Source: Agrococcus sp. Marseille-P2731 (lineage in GTDB: Bacteria; Actinomycetota; Actinomycetes; Actinomycetales; Microbacteriaceae). From it: a stretch of DNA of 64,000 nucleotides. Positions 7,675-15,920 of this stretch are shown in pieces. The notes beneath the pieces are model-generated. The model was given only the letters and a program-made list of their open reading frames with translations. It did no database searches and was not told the DNA's origin. The first letter of the stretch is position 1, and each line of letters opens with the position of its first letter. Where the stretch lies: NCBI RefSeq assembly GCF_900117395.1, contig NZ_FPEG01000002.1, positions 372,001 through 436,000 on the forward strand, in the 5' to 3' direction. A program made the translations under genes and the position numbers.

Positions 7675-8487
7675 GTGCTCGACACAGCGATCGACCTGCT
7701 CAGGGGACGCCGCATCGCGGTGCTCACCGGTGCTGGCATCTCGACCGACTCCGGGATCCCCGACTACCGAGGCGAGGGTGCACCGCGCCGCACGCCGATG
7801 GTGTTCGACACCTTCCGCTCGAGCGAGGATGCCCGCAGGCGCTACTGGGCCGGCAGCCACCTGGGGTGGCGGCGGTTCGTCTCCGTGCACCCGAACGACG
7901 GCCATCGGGCGCTCGCGCGACTCGAGCAGGCGGGGCTGGTGACGGGCATCGCGACGCAGAACGTCGACGACCTGCACGAGCGTGCCGGGTCGCGAGAGGT
8001 CGTGCACGTGCACGGTCAGATGCACACGGTTTCCTGCCTCGACTGCGGCCGCACCTACGACCGGCAGCGCATCGCCGAGGACATCGAGCGGCGGAACCCC
8101 TGGATCGTGGTGCCGGAGCAGGTGCGGCTGCAGCCGGACGGCGACGTCGAGATCGACGCCTCGCAGCGCTTCGAGGTGCCCGTGTGCCCCGTGTGCGGCG
8201 GCATGCTGAAGCCCGACGTGGTGTTCTTCGGCGAGCTCGTGCCGCCGAAGGTGTTCGCCGCTGCGCGCGACGTGATCGCCGCCGGCGAGGTCGTGCTCGT
8301 CGCGGGCACCTCGCTGGTCGTGAACTCGGGCACGCGGCTGCTGGAGGTGGCGCGTCGCGAGGATGTGCCGATCGTCATCGTGAACCGCGGTGAGACGAAG
8401 TGGGATGCGCGCTCTGCCGTGCGCGTCGAGGGTGGCACGAGCGAGACCCTGACGGCGATCGCGGACGCGCTCGTCGCGCCCTTCTGA
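7675..8487 (+). CDS. Sir2-family NAD-dependent protein deacylase
   Basis: A 270-residue sirtuin that removes acyl groups from lysines using NAD+. The motifs are GAGIS at 19-23 (NAD binding), TQNVDDLH at 94-101 and the catalytic His113 in HVHGQM. A structural zinc site is formed by Cys121, Cys124, Cys171 and Cys174. A roughly 45-residue insertion between the Cys pairs (DRQRIAEDIE to RFEVPV) is typical of this actinobacterial subgroup. The GTG start is supported by the TAGGCT box 7 nt upstream. The gene is monocistronic and followed by a repeat-rich intergenic region. Substrates are unknown. Confidence 0.93.
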   Translation: MLDTAIDLLRGRRIAVLTGAGISTDSGIPDYRGEGAPRRTPMVFDTFRSSEDARRRYWAGSHLGWRRFVSVHPNDGHRALARLEQAGLVTGIATQNVDDLHERAGSREVVHVHGQMHTVSCLDCGRTYDRQRIAEDIERRNPWIVVPEQVRLQPDGDVEIDASQRFEVPVCPVCGGMLKPDVVFFGELVPPKVFAAARDVIAAGEVVLVAGTSLVVNSGTRLLEVARREDVPIVIVNRGETKWDARSAVRVEGGTSETLTAIADALVAPF

Positions 8488-8492
8488 CCCCC

Positions 8493-8580
8493 GCGCGCCT
8501 CCGTCGGTCGAGGAGCGCGCCTCCGTCGGTCGAGGAGCGCGCCTCCGTTAGTCGAGGAGCGCGCCTCCGTTGGTCGAGGA
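8493..8580. repeat. Four tandem copies of a 22-bp unit
   Basis: Four back-to-back copies of a 22-bp unit (GCGCGCCTCCGTCGGTCGAG plus GA) occupy 8493-8514, 8515-8536, 8537-8558 and 8559-8580. Copies 1 and 2 are identical. Copy 3 has TTAG and copy 4 TTGG in place of TCGG. The array lies between the convergent sirtuin and glycosyltransferase genes. It appears to be an amplified left arm of the palindromic element that follows at 8572-8634. Confidence 0.9.
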
Positions 8581-8584
8581 GTGC

Positions 8585-8634
8585 GCGGCCCCAGGCCGCT
8601 CGCGTCACGAGACCCGGGCTCCGGCCTCGTGACG
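8585..8634. repeat. Paired inverted repeats next to the 22-bp array (possible bidirectional terminator)
   Basis: Two hairpins lie side by side: GCGGCC/GGCCGC at 8585-8599 with a 3-nt loop, and CGTCACGAG/CTCGTGACG at 8603-8634 with a 14-nt loop. They sit between convergent genes, so they could terminate transcription. With the GGTCGAGGAG sequence before them they resemble a decayed interspersed palindromic element. Confidence 0.6.
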
Positions 8635-8666
8635 GCAGCAGCGCTCCGCGCGGCGGCCTCCTCGAC

Positions 8667-9746
8667 CTACGGGTGGGCGCGCCGCGACGCCGACGCCGCG
8701 ACCTCCGCGAGGAACGCGCCGAGCCGCTCCGCCGAGTCGCGCCAGCTGAAGCGCGCAGCCTGCTGCCGCGAGGCGCGCGACCTGGCCGCCCACTCCCCCT
8801 CGAGCGTGCGCACGGCGCGCGCCAGCGCATCCGCATCGCCGACCTCGAAGAGCATCGCCGCGTCACCGCCCACCTCGCGGAAGATCGGGGTGTCGGCGAC
8901 CACCACCGGCACGCCCAGCGCCATGGCCTCGAGCAGCGGGATGCCGAAGCCCTCCTCGCGCGACGCGTGCACGAGCGCGGTCGCGCTGCGCAGCAGCTCG
9001 GCGTACTCCTCGTCGCTGACGCCGTCGTGGAAGACGAGGGATGCGCCCGCGGCGAGCTGCGTCAGCCGGTCGCGCGTCGCCGCGTCGACGCGGCTGCAGA
9101 GGTGCAGCTCGTGCTCCGGCAGCAGGCGCGCGGCGCGCACGAGCGTCTCGACGTCCTTGTAGGGCATGAAGGAGCCCATGTAGACCAGGCGCCCGGTCGG
9201 CGGCCGGTCGTGCTCGACGGGCGCTCCGAAGGGCTCGGCGGCGTTGGGCACGATCGCGACCGGGCGGCGCGTGAGGCGGTGCTGAGCGATGAGCCTGCGC
9301 GTGCTCTCGCTGATGGTGACGACGCCGTCGGCGCCGTTCAGCAGCATCCGCTGCGGCGCGAAGGAGAGGTGGTAGAGCCGCCAGAGGAGCCGCACCGGTG
9401 CCGGCAGGTCGTGCGGCGGCATCGGGTGGCGGTAGTAGATGAGGTCGTGCACGGTGGTGACGAGCGGCCAGGCGCGGCCGATCGAGCCGATCGTCTGCAT
9501 CGGCGAGTAGGCGATGTCGGCCGGCACGCGGCGCAGCCGCCAGGCCGTCAGGGGCTCGAGCGGGCCGGTCGGCGAGGGGCCGAGCACGTGCGGGAGCTCC
9601 GGCAGCATCGACAGCTGCCGCTCGTCGCTCACGAGCATCGTGACCTCGTGGTCGCGCGCGAGGCCCGCGACGAGCTCTGCCGAGAAGCGCGAGATGCCGT
9701 CGTGCCGAGGGAACCGCACGTAGCGGCAGTCGAAGAGGATGCGCAC
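8667..9746 (-). CDS. Glycosyltransferase, GT4 family (group 1)
   Basis: A 359-residue retaining glycosyltransferase with two Rossmann domains (GT-B fold). The donor-site signature E-x7-E lies in REEGFGIPLLEAMALGVPVV, and a nucleotide-binding loop VYMGSFMPYKD is in the carboxy domain. There is no membrane helix, so it is probably cytosolic or membrane-peripheral. The GTG at 9744-9746 follows the hydrolase stop after 2 bp, so it is the second gene of a two-gene unit. Acceptor and sugar donor cannot be inferred; no other polysaccharide genes lie nearby. Confidence 0.88.
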   Translation of the reverse strand: MRILFDCRYVRFPRHDGISRFSAELVAGLARDHEVTMLVSDERQLSMLPELPHVLGPSPTGPLEPLTAWRLRRVPADIAYSPMQTIGSIGRAWPLVTTVHDLIYYRHPMPPHDLPAPVRLLWRLYHLSFAPQRMLLNGADGVVTISESTRRLIAQHRLTRRPVAIVPNAAEPFGAPVEHDRPPTGRLVYMGSFMPYKDVETLVRAARLLPEHELHLCSRVDAATRDRLTQLAAGASLVFHDGVSDEEYAELLRSATALVHASREEGFGIPLLEAMALGVPVVVADTPIFREVGGDAAMLFEVGDADALARAVRTLEGEWAARSRASRQQAARFSWRDSAERLGAFLAEVAASASRRAHP

Positions 9747-9748
9747 GG

Positions 9749-10744
9749 CTAGCGCTCGTCCGCTTCAGGCGCAGCGGCATCGGCGAGCTCGGCGACGAAG
9801 CGGCGGATGATGGCGGCCGCCTGCCGCGGCTGCTCGTAGTGCACGAGGTGGCCGACGCCCGTGAGCACCGCCAGGCGCGCGTCGGGGAAGAGCGAGCGGA
9901 GCCGATGCTGGTGCGCGAGCGGCGTGATGTCGTCGCGGTCGGCGGCGATCAGCTGCACGGGCTGCGCGATGCGCGAGGCGACCTCGCCGACCGTGTGGCG
10001 GATCGATGCCTCGAAGGCCTCGAGCACGGCTCGGCGCGAGGCGTAGCGCGAGAAGTAGCGGTCGTGCTGGTCGTGGATCCAGCGCTTGAGCGCCGGGTCG
10101 CGGGTCTTCGCCATGAACGCGCTCATGCCGCGCACGATCGGCGGAGCGCCGAGCACGGCGAGGCCGGCGGCCTCCGGCAGCGCGGCTGCGGCGCGGTAGT
10201 AGCCGAGGGCCAGCAGCGAGCCGAGCCTGTTGGCGCCGGCGAGCGCGGGCGTGGCGATCGGGTTGACGAGCACGATGGCAGCGCCGCCGAGGCCTGGCGC
10301 CCCATCCGGCCCCCGGGCCGCGGCGTGCGCCACCACGATCGAGCCGAACGAGTGCCCGAGCACCGTCAGCCGCCGGCCGGGGCGCTCCGGCGCCACCGCG
10401 CGCACGAATGCGCGCAACCACGACGCGTAGGCGTCGATCGTGGCGTGCTCCAGCGCATCCGAGGCACCGAAGCCCGGCAGGTCGGGCGCGATGATGCGGA
10501 ATCCCGGCAGGTGTGCCGCGACCGGCTCGAGGCCGTGGTGGTCGCCGCGGAAGCCGTGCACGAAGACGACCGCGGGCGCATCCTCGGGGCCGTACTCGAA
10601 GACCGACGTGCGCACGCCGTCGACGTCGAGCTCGCGCTCGCGCCTCGGCAGCGCCCCGAGCAGCGCCCGGTACGGCGACTCGATGGGCTCGCGCGCGCCA
10701 GCGCGCCTGCGTCCGCGCGCACCGCCTCCATGATCCTCAGCCAC
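9749..10744 (-). CDS. Alpha/beta-fold hydrolase
   Basis: A 331-residue alpha/beta hydrolase. It has the oxyanion HG motif (VFVHGFRGD, about residues 61-68), the nucleophile elbow GHSFG with Ser132, a catalytic Asp in AADRDDITP and a catalytic His in GVGHLVHYEQP. A helical cap domain lies between residues 150 and 240. The amino-terminal 20 residues are basic and of low complexity. The GTG start at 10742-10744 is supported by a TAGGCT box ending 6 nt before it. It is the first gene of a pair with the glycosyltransferase. The substrate is unknown. Confidence 0.85.
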   Translation of the reverse strand: MAEDHGGGARGRRRAGAREPIESPYRALLGALPRRERELDVDGVRTSVFEYGPEDAPAVVFVHGFRGDHHGLEPVAAHLPGFRIIAPDLPGFGASDALEHATIDAYASWLRAFVRAVAPERPGRRLTVLGHSFGSIVVAHAAARGPDGAPGLGGAAIVLVNPIATPALAGANRLGSLLALGYYRAAAALPEAAGLAVLGAPPIVRGMSAFMAKTRDPALKRWIHDQHDRYFSRYASRRAVLEAFEASIRHTVGEVASRIAQPVQLIAADRDDITPLAHQHRLRSLFPDARLAVLTGVGHLVHYEQPRQAAAIIRRFVAELADAAAPEADER

Positions 10745-10750
10745 CCGCCG

Positions 10751-10756
10751 AGCCTA
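10751..10756 (-). promoter_or_regulatory. -10 box (TAGGCT) of the hydrolase-glycosyltransferase unit
   Basis: TAGGCT ends 6 nt before the GTG at 10744. It supports a leaderless start and faces away from the exonuclease promoter. Confidence 0.5.
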
Positions 10757-10780
10757 CCCGCGGCCGTGGGCGGCCCCGGC

Positions 10781-10786
10781 TAGCGT
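10781..10786 (+). promoter_or_regulatory. -10 box (TAGCGT) of the exonuclease gene
   Basis: TAGCGT ends 6 nt before the ATG at 10793, matching the leaderless pattern of the window. Confidence 0.5.
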
Positions 10787-10792
10787 GGCGGC

Positions 10793-11545
10793 ATGGCCGA
10801 GACGCAGACGCATCGCCCCCTCCACCGCCCCATCCTGGCGGTCAGCGCCGATGCTCCCGATCGCTGGATCGATCGGCTCGTCGTGTTCGACCTCGAGACC
10901 ACCGGCGTCGACCCGGCAGAGGCGCGCATCGTGACGGCCTACGTCGGCGTGCTGGATGCGACGGGCACGGTCGTCGAGGAGCGCAGCTGGATCATCGACC
11001 CGGGCGTCGACATCCCCGAGGGCTCGATCGCCATCCACGGGATCACGAGCGAGCGGGCGCGAGCGGAGGGCGCGGAGGCACCGGGGTCCGTCTGCGAGAT
11101 CCGCGACGTGCTCGCCGGCTACTTCGCGCAGGGGCTCGCGGTGTGCGCGTTCAACGCCGCCTACGACATCTCGCTGCTCGACGCCGAGTGCCGTCGGCAC
11201 GGGCACGAGCCGCTCGTGGCTCGGCCGGTCATCGATCCGATGGTGCTCGACCGCCGCCTCGACCGGTTCCGCAAGGGCAAGCGCACGCTGCAGGTCGCGA
11301 CCGAGGTCTATGGGGTGGAGCTCATCGACGCGCACGACGCCAGCGCTGACGCGATCGCGGCAGGTCGGGTCGCCCAGGCGATGGCCGCGCGGTTCCCCGA
11401 GCTGCGCATCGATCCGATCTCGCTCCACGACATGACCGCCGCGTGGGCCGACGAGCAGGCGGCTGACTTCGAGGGCTTCCGCCGCCGCACCGACCCCGCG
11501 TTCAGCGCTGGCCGCGGCTGGCCCCTGCGCGCGGTGGAGCGCTGA
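10793..11545 (+). CDS. DEDDh 3'-5' exonuclease (DnaQ/epsilon-like)
   Basis: A 250-residue exonuclease of the DnaQ superfamily. ExoI reads FDLETTG with Asp33 and Glu35, ExoII is in CAFNAAYDISLLD, and ExoIII is the HDASADA region with its His and Asp. There is no polymerase or helicase domain, so it is a free-standing nuclease, possibly a proofreading subunit or an RNase T/oligoribonuclease-like enzyme. It is monocistronic and ends before a strong bidirectional terminator shared with rpmE2. The exact substrate (DNA or RNA) is unresolved. Confidence 0.88.
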   Translation: MAETQTHRPLHRPILAVSADAPDRWIDRLVVFDLETTGVDPAEARIVTAYVGVLDATGTVVEERSWIIDPGVDIPEGSIAIHGITSERARAEGAEAPGSVCEIRDVLAGYFAQGLAVCAFNAAYDISLLDAECRRHGHEPLVARPVIDPMVLDRRLDRFRKGKRTLQVATEVYGVELIDAHDASADAIAAGRVAQAMAARFPELRIDPISLHDMTAAWADEQAADFEGFRRRTDPAFSAGRGWPLRAVER

Positions 11546-11555
11546 GCGGAGACGA

Positions 11556-11589
11556 CGAAGGGCGCCGGGCCGAAGCCGGGCGCCCTTCG
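11556..11589. terminator. Bidirectional terminator between the exonuclease and L31 genes
   Basis: CGAAGGGCGCC at 11556-11566 pairs perfectly with 11579-11589 around a 12-nt loop that can pair further. It lies between two convergent genes and can serve both. Confidence 0.75.
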
Positions 11590-11603
11590 CGGAGACGGTG
11601 GGA

Positions 11604-11852
11604 TCAGCCGCCGAAGCCCTTGTAGCGGTTCTTGAACTTCTCGACACGACCGGCCGAGTCCATGATGCGCTGCTTGCCCGTGTAGAACGGGTGCGAGGCG
11701 CTCGAGATCTCGACGTCGAGCACCGGGTAGGTCTCACCGTCGAGCTCGATCGTCTTGTCGCTCTTCAGCGTCGAGCGCGTGAGGAACGTCTCGCCCGAGG
11801 CGAGGTCACGGAACACGATCGTCTGGTAGTCGGGGTGGGTCTCGGTCTTCAT
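11604..11852 (-). CDS. rpmE2: 50S ribosomal protein L31 type B
   Basis: An 82-residue L31 of the zinc-free (C-minus) type B class. It has the conserved [15 protein letters not shown] and [28 protein letters not shown], and lacks the CxxC pair of type A. Type B L31 commonly replaces the zinc form under zinc limitation, although it is the main copy in many Microbacteriaceae. The ATG at 11850-11852 is preferred over an ATG two codons earlier because AAGGAT is then at proper Shine-Dalgarno distance. A TACAAT box at 11914-11919 gives it its own promoter. Confidence 0.95.
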   Translation of the reverse strand: MKTETHPDYQTIVFRDLASGETFLTRSTLKSDKTIELDGETYPVLDVEISSASHPFYTGKQRIMDSAGRVEKFKNRYKGFGG

Positions 11853-11913
11853 CGTCATCCTTGGATTCGCTCGGGCGCGGAAAGTCTTCGGCCAGCGTGC
11901 GGGCCGACAGACG

Positions 11914-11919
11914 ATTGTA
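11914..11919 (-). promoter_or_regulatory. Extended -10 (TGATACAAT) of rpmE2
   Basis: TACAAT preceded by TGA lies just past the ABC ATPase stop codon and about 60 nt upstream of rpmE2. It is an unusually AT-rich spot for this DNA. Confidence 0.5.
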
Positions 11920-11924
11920 TCAGG

Positions 11925-12710
11925 TCAGTGCTTCGCGCGGGCGCTCCAGCGGCCCGCCTCCTGCCGCACCTGGAGGGGCACGCCGAAGGTGTCGCTCAGG
12001 TGCTGGTCGGTGAGCACCTCGGCGAGGGGGCCGGCCGCGGTGATGCGCCCGTCTGCGAGCAGCATGGCGTGCGTGAAGCCCGGCGGGATCTCCTCGACGT
12101 GGTGCGTGACCATGACGATCGCGGGCGCCAGCTCGCTCGAGGCATAGTCGGCGAGCGACTCGAGCAGCGACTCGCGAGCACCCAGGTCGAGACTGCCGGC
12201 GGGCTCGTCGAGCAGCATGAGCTCAGGGTCGGTCATCACGGCGCGGGCGATCTGCACGCGCTTGCGCTCACCGTCGGAGAGCGTGCCGAAGGTGCGGGTC
12301 GAGAGGCCTGCCAGGTCCCAGGCCTCCATCACCTCTGCCGCGCGCTCCAGGTCGAAGGACTCGTAGCGCTCGCGCCAGCGGCCCGTGACGGCGTAGGCGG
12401 CGGTCAGCACGACGTCGCCGACGCGCTCCTGCGCCGGGATGCGCCGGGCGAGGTTGGTCGCGGCGAGCCCGATGCGGGTGCGCAGCTCGAAGACGTCGAC
12501 CTTGCCGACCCGCTCCCCCAGCACCTCGACGGTGCCGGCGCTCGGGTGGGTGTTCGCCGCGGCGAGCTGGAGGATGGTGGACTTGCCGGCGCCGTTCGGC
12601 CCCAGGATCACCCAGCGATCTGCCTCGTCCACCGTCCAGGAGACCGAGTCGAGGATGCGGGTGCCGTTCCTGACGAAGGAGACGTCGGTGAGCTCGAGGA
12701 CGCTGGCCAT
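11925..12710 (-). CDS. Stand-alone ABC transporter ATP-binding protein
   Basis: A 261-residue ATPase with Walker A GPNGAGKST at 37-45, a variant signature LSDGERKR (LSDGE rather than LSGGQ), Walker B LMLLDEP followed by AGSLD, and a switch His in VTHH. The gene has no permease partner on either side. Such lone ATPases in Actinomycetota are often annotated as iron or molybdate ABC components, but the partner here is not visible. The ATG at 12708-12710 follows a TAGGCT box by 7 nt, so it has its own promoter although glgA lies just upstream on the same strand. Confidence 0.85.
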   Translation of the reverse strand: MASVLELTDVSFVRNGTRILDSVSWTVDEADRWVILGPNGAGKSTILQLAAANTHPSAGTVEVLGERVGKVDVFELRTRIGLAATNLARRIPAQERVGDVVLTAAYAVTGRWRERYESFDLERAAEVMEAWDLAGLSTRTFGTLSDGERKRVQIARAVMTDPELMLLDEPAGSLDLGARESLLESLADYASSELAPAIVMVTHHVEEIPPGFTHAMLLADGRITAAGPLAEVLTDQHLSDTFGVPLQVRQEAGRWSARAKH

Positions 12711-12717
12711 GGATGCG

Positions 12718-12723
12718 AGCCTA
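12718..12723 (-). promoter_or_regulatory. -10 box (TAGGCT) of the ABC ATPase gene
   Basis: TAGGCT ends 7 nt before the ATG at 12710, between the glgA stop (12738) and this gene. It suggests independent, leaderless transcription. Confidence 0.5.
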
Positions 12724-12737
12724 CCGAGCGAGCGGCG

Positions 12738-13940
12738 TCAGCGCGGCGCGCCGCGCTCGGCGATGACGGTCGCGTAGAGCTCCTGCGTCTGCTCTGCGAT
12801 CTGGCCCCAGTCGAAGTGCGCGCGAGCGCGCTCCCGACCGGCCTCGCCCATCCGCCGCGCCGCCTCGGGGTCGGCGACCATGCGCGCGAGCGCGTCGGCG
12901 AGGTCGGCCTCGTAGCGCTCGGGATCGGTGGGCGCGCCGGTCCCGTCCTGCACCTGGTCGATCGGCACGACGAAGCCGGTGACGCCGTCCTCGATCACCT
13001 CGGGGATCCCACCGGTGCCGCTGCCGACGACGGGGGCGCCGCACGCCATCGCCTCGAGGTTCACGATGCCGAGCGGCTCGTACACGCTCGGGCAGACGAA
13101 GGCCGTCGCGTGGGTGAGCAGCGCGCAGAGGTCCTCGCGCGGCAGCACCTCGTCGATCCACACCACGCCTTCGCGGGTCTGCTGCAGCTCGGCGACGAGC
13201 GCCTTGACCTCTGCCATGATCTCGGGCGTGTCCGGTGCGCCGGCGCACAGGATCAGCTGCACGTCCTCCGGCAGGGCGCGGGCTGCGCGCAGCAGGTGCG
13301 GCAGGCCCTTCTGGCGCGTGATGCGCCCGACGAAGACGACCGACGGATGCGCGGGGTCGAGCCCGAGCTCGCGGGCGCGGTCCGCGTCGTGGTTCGGTGC
13401 CCAGGACTCCAGGTCGATGCCGTTGTAGATCGTGACGACCTTGTCGGGGTCGAGCGAGGGATAGGAGCGCAGGATGTCGGCGCGCATGCCGTTCGAGACG
13501 GCGATGACGCGATCAGCAGCCTCGTAGGCCCGCCGCTCGATGTCGCTGGAGATGCGGTAGCCGCCGGCGAGCTGCTCGGCCTTCCACGGTCGCAGCGGCT
13601 CGAGCGAGTGCGCGGTCACGACGTGCGGCACGCCGTGCAGCTCCTGCGCGAGCCTGCCTGCCTCGTTGGCGTACCAGGTGTGCGAGTGGACGACGTCGGC
13701 CCCCTCGACCGCGTCCGCGATCTGCAGGTCGACCGCGATCGTCTGCAGCGCACCGTTCGCCGACCGCAGCGCATCCGGCACGTCGTAGGCGGTCGTGTCC
13801 GCCTCCTCGCGCGGCTCGCCGAAGCAGCGCACCTGCACCTCGATCGAGCGTCGGAGCGCCTTCACGAGCTCGGTGACGTGCACGCCGGCGCCTCCGTAGA
13901 TGGCGGGCGGGTACTCCTTGGTGACCAGGTCGACGCGCAT
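12738..13940 (-). CDS. glgA: Glycogen synthase, actinobacterial GT4 type
   Basis: A 400-residue GT4-type glucosyltransferase of the actinobacterial GlgA/GlgM kind, which uses ADP-glucose either to extend alpha-1,4-glucan or to make maltose-1-phosphate. The start RVDLVTKEYPPAIYGGAGVHV contains the donor-binding loop. The carboxy domain has FVGRITRQKG and the E-x7-E region YEPLGIVNLEAMACGAPVV. The ATG at 13938-13940 begins exactly at the conserved MRVDL. A TACTGT box lies 6 nt upstream. It is divergent from glgC, 81 bp away, which supplies its ADP-glucose. Confidence 0.93.
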   Translation of the reverse strand: MRVDLVTKEYPPAIYGGAGVHVTELVKALRRSIEVQVRCFGEPREEADTTAYDVPDALRSANGALQTIAVDLQIADAVEGADVVHSHTWYANEAGRLAQELHGVPHVVTAHSLEPLRPWKAEQLAGGYRISSDIERRAYEAADRVIAVSNGMRADILRSYPSLDPDKVVTIYNGIDLESWAPNHDADRARELGLDPAHPSVVFVGRITRQKGLPHLLRAARALPEDVQLILCAGAPDTPEIMAEVKALVAELQQTREGVVWIDEVLPREDLCALLTHATAFVCPSVYEPLGIVNLEAMACGAPVVGSGTGGIPEVIEDGVTGFVVPIDQVQDGTGAPTDPERYEADLADALARMVADPEAARRMGEAGRERARAHFDWGQIAEQTQELYATVIAERGAPR

Positions 13941-13946
13941 GGCATC

Positions 13947-13952
13947 ACAGTA
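13947..13952 (-). promoter_or_regulatory. -10 box (TACTGT) of glgA
   Basis: TACTGT ends 6 nt before the glgA ATG. Together with the glgC box it makes a compact divergent promoter of about 80 bp. Confidence 0.4.
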
Positions 13953-14008
13953 CGCGAGCGACGTCGACACGGCTGTGGAACCTTCGGCGGACGATCAGGC
14001 CGGACCCC

Positions 14009-14014
14009 TAGGGT
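14009..14014 (+). promoter_or_regulatory. -10 box (TAGGGT) of glgC
   Basis: TAGGGT ends 7 nt before the glgC ATG at 14022, implying a leaderless glgC-serB transcript. Confidence 0.5.
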
Positions 14015-14021
14015 GTGGGGC

Positions 14022-15260
14022 ATGGACAAGAAGGTCTTCGGCATCGTGCTCGCAGGCGGCGAGGGGAAGCGGCTGATGCCGCTGACCGCAGACCGTGCCA
14101 AGCCGGCAGTGCCCTTCGGCGGCTCGTACCGCCTGATCGACTTCGCGATCTCGAACCTCATCAACTCGGGGCTCCGCCAGATCGTGGTGCTGACGCAGTA
14201 CAAGTCGCACTCGCTCGACCGCCACGTCTCGCAGGTGTGGCGCATGTCGAACATGCTGAACTCCTACGTCGCCTCCGTGCCCGCCCAGCAGCGCACGGGC
14301 AAGCGCTGGTTCCAGGGCTCGGCCGATGCGATCTTCCAGTCGCTCAACCTGCTCGTCGACGAGAAGCCCGACATCGTCGCGGTCGTCGGTGCCGACCACG
14401 TCTACCGCATGGACTTCCGCGACATGATCGAGGCGCACATCGCCTCCGGTGCCCGCGCGACCGTGGCGGGCATCCGCCAGCCGCTCGAGCTCGCCAACCA
14501 GTTCGGCGTCATCGAGGAGGACGACGAGAAGCCCGGCTTCATCCGCGCCTTCCACGAGAAGCCGGCCGACGCCTCCGACCTCGTCGTCGGCCCCGGCGAG
14601 GTGCTCGCCTCGATGGGCAACTACGTCTTCGACGCCGACGCGCTCGTGGAGGCGGTCACGGCCGACAACGCGCTCGAGGACTCGGGCAACGACATGGGCG
14701 GCGACATCATCCCGTGGTTTGTCGAGCGCGGCGAGGCCGCGATGTACGACCTGAAGAACAACACCGTGCCCGGCGCCACCGAGCGCGACAAGTACTACTG
14801 GCGCGACGTCGGCACCATCGAGTCGTTCTTCGACGCGCACATGGATCTCATCTCGGCGCTGCCGATCTTCAACCTCTACAACCGCGAGTGGCCGATCTAC
14901 ACGCAGATCGTGAACGCGCCGCCGGCGAAGTTCACGAGGGATGCGTGGGGCCGGGCCGCCGACGTCAACGAGGCCATCGTGGGCTCTGGTTCGGTCGTGC
15001 AGGGGGCCTCCATCGTGCGCAGCGTCGTGGCCCCGTGGTGCGTCGTCGACGCCGGGGCCACCGTCTCCGACGCGATCCTCTTCGACCACGTGCACGTGGG
15101 CGCCGGTGCCGTGGTGCGCCGCGCGATCATCGACAAGGACGTCGAGCTCGGCCCGGGGGTGCAGGTCGGCGTGGACCACGAGCTCGACCGCTCGCGCGGG
15201 TTCTCGGTCTCGGCCTCCGGCATCGTCACGGTGCCGAAGGGCACGAAGATCGCGCTGTGA
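14022..15260 (+). CDS. glgC: Glucose-1-phosphate adenylyltransferase
   Basis: A 412-residue enzyme making ADP-glucose from glucose-1-phosphate and ATP, the committed step of glycogen synthesis. The nucleotidyltransferase signature GIVLAGGEGKRLMPLT lies at residues 7-22, followed by AKPAVPFGG. Catalytic-site motifs GADHVYRMD and YYWRDVGT are present, and a left-handed beta-helix of hexapeptide repeats forms the carboxy part (SIVRSVVAPWCVV onward). Length is normal. The stop overlaps the GTG of serB by 4 nt. It is divergent from glgA. Confidence 0.97.
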   Translation: MDKKVFGIVLAGGEGKRLMPLTADRAKPAVPFGGSYRLIDFAISNLINSGLRQIVVLTQYKSHSLDRHVSQVWRMSNMLNSYVASVPAQQRTGKRWFQGSADAIFQSLNLLVDEKPDIVAVVGADHVYRMDFRDMIEAHIASGARATVAGIRQPLELANQFGVIEEDDEKPGFIRAFHEKPADASDLVVGPGEVLASMGNYVFDADALVEAVTADNALEDSGNDMGGDIIPWFVERGEAAMYDLKNNTVPGATERDKYYWRDVGTIESFFDAHMDLISALPIFNLYNREWPIYTQIVNAPPAKFTRDAWGRAADVNEAIVGSGSVVQGASIVRSVVAPWCVVDAGATVSDAILFDHVHVGAGAVVRRAIIDKDVELGPGVQVGVDHELDRSRGFSVSASGIVTVPKGTKIAL

Positions 15261-15916
15261 CGGCCGCCTCGCTGCTGGTCGTCACCGACGTCGACTCGAC
15301 GCTCATCCGCGACGAGGTCATCGAGGTGCTCGCCCGCGCCGTGGGGCCGGACGCCGAGCGCCACGTCGCTGCGGTCACCGAGCGCGCGATGCGCGGTGAG
15401 CTCGACTTCGCCGCATCGCTCGCCGAGCGCCTGCTGATCCTCGAGGGACTGCCGATCTCCGTCATCGACGACGCCAGGCAGCAGATCACCGTGACCGACG
15501 GCGTGCCGGAGCTCATCGCCGAGATCCACGAGCGCGGAGGCGTGATCGCCGCGGTCTCCGGTGGCTTCCACGAGGTGCTCGACCCGCTCGCCGGCTCGCT
15601 CGGCATCGACCACGCTCGCGCGAACCGGCTCCAGGTGGCGGACGGGCGCCTCACGGGCCGCTCGACCGGCCCCGTGATCGACGGCGCGGCGAAGCGCGAC
15701 ACCCTGGAGGCGCTGCGCCTCAACCTCGGCGTGCCGCGCGACCACGTCGTGGCGATCGGCGATGGTGCCAACGATCTGCTGATGATGGGCGCGGCAGGCA
15801 TCTCGGTGGCGTTCTGCGCCAAGCAGATCGTGCGCGAGCAGGCCAGCCACGTCGTCGACGTGCCCGACTTCCGCGAGATCCTCCCGCTGCTGCCGGGCGC
15901 CGCGCTGCGCTGGTAG
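15257..15916 (+). CDS. serB: Phosphoserine phosphatase (HAD family)
   Basis: A 219-residue HAD phosphatase for the last step of serine synthesis. Motif I is DVDSTLI with the nucleophile Asp at about residue 10. Motif II Ser/Gly is in AAVSGGFHEV, the motif III Lys in GAAKRDTLEAL, and motif IV in IGDGANDLLMM. There is no regulatory ACT domain, so this is the short form. The GTG start overlaps the glgC stop as GTGA, meaning translational coupling. It ends 4 bp before a convergent gene. Confidence 0.92.
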   Translation: MTAASLLVVTDVDSTLIRDEVIEVLARAVGPDAERHVAAVTERAMRGELDFAASLAERLLILEGLPISVIDDARQQITVTDGVPELIAEIHERGGVIAAVSGGFHEVLDPLAGSLGIDHARANRLQVADGRLTGRSTGPVIDGAAKRDTLEALRLNLGVPRDHVVAIGDGANDLLMMGAAGISVAFCAKQIVREQASHVVDVPDFREILPLLPGAALRW

Positions 15917-15920
15917 CCGC

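Noticed and set aside
8493-8580. CRISPR array
   Set aside because: The 22-bp units are directly adjacent with no spacers and no cas genes are present.
11598-13990. The upstream 800 codons of a 1220-codon plus-strand frame ending in glgC
   Set aside because: This part is antisense to rpmE2, the ABC ATPase and glgA, with no recognisable domain. The real gene begins at the ATG at 14022 with the GlgC signature.
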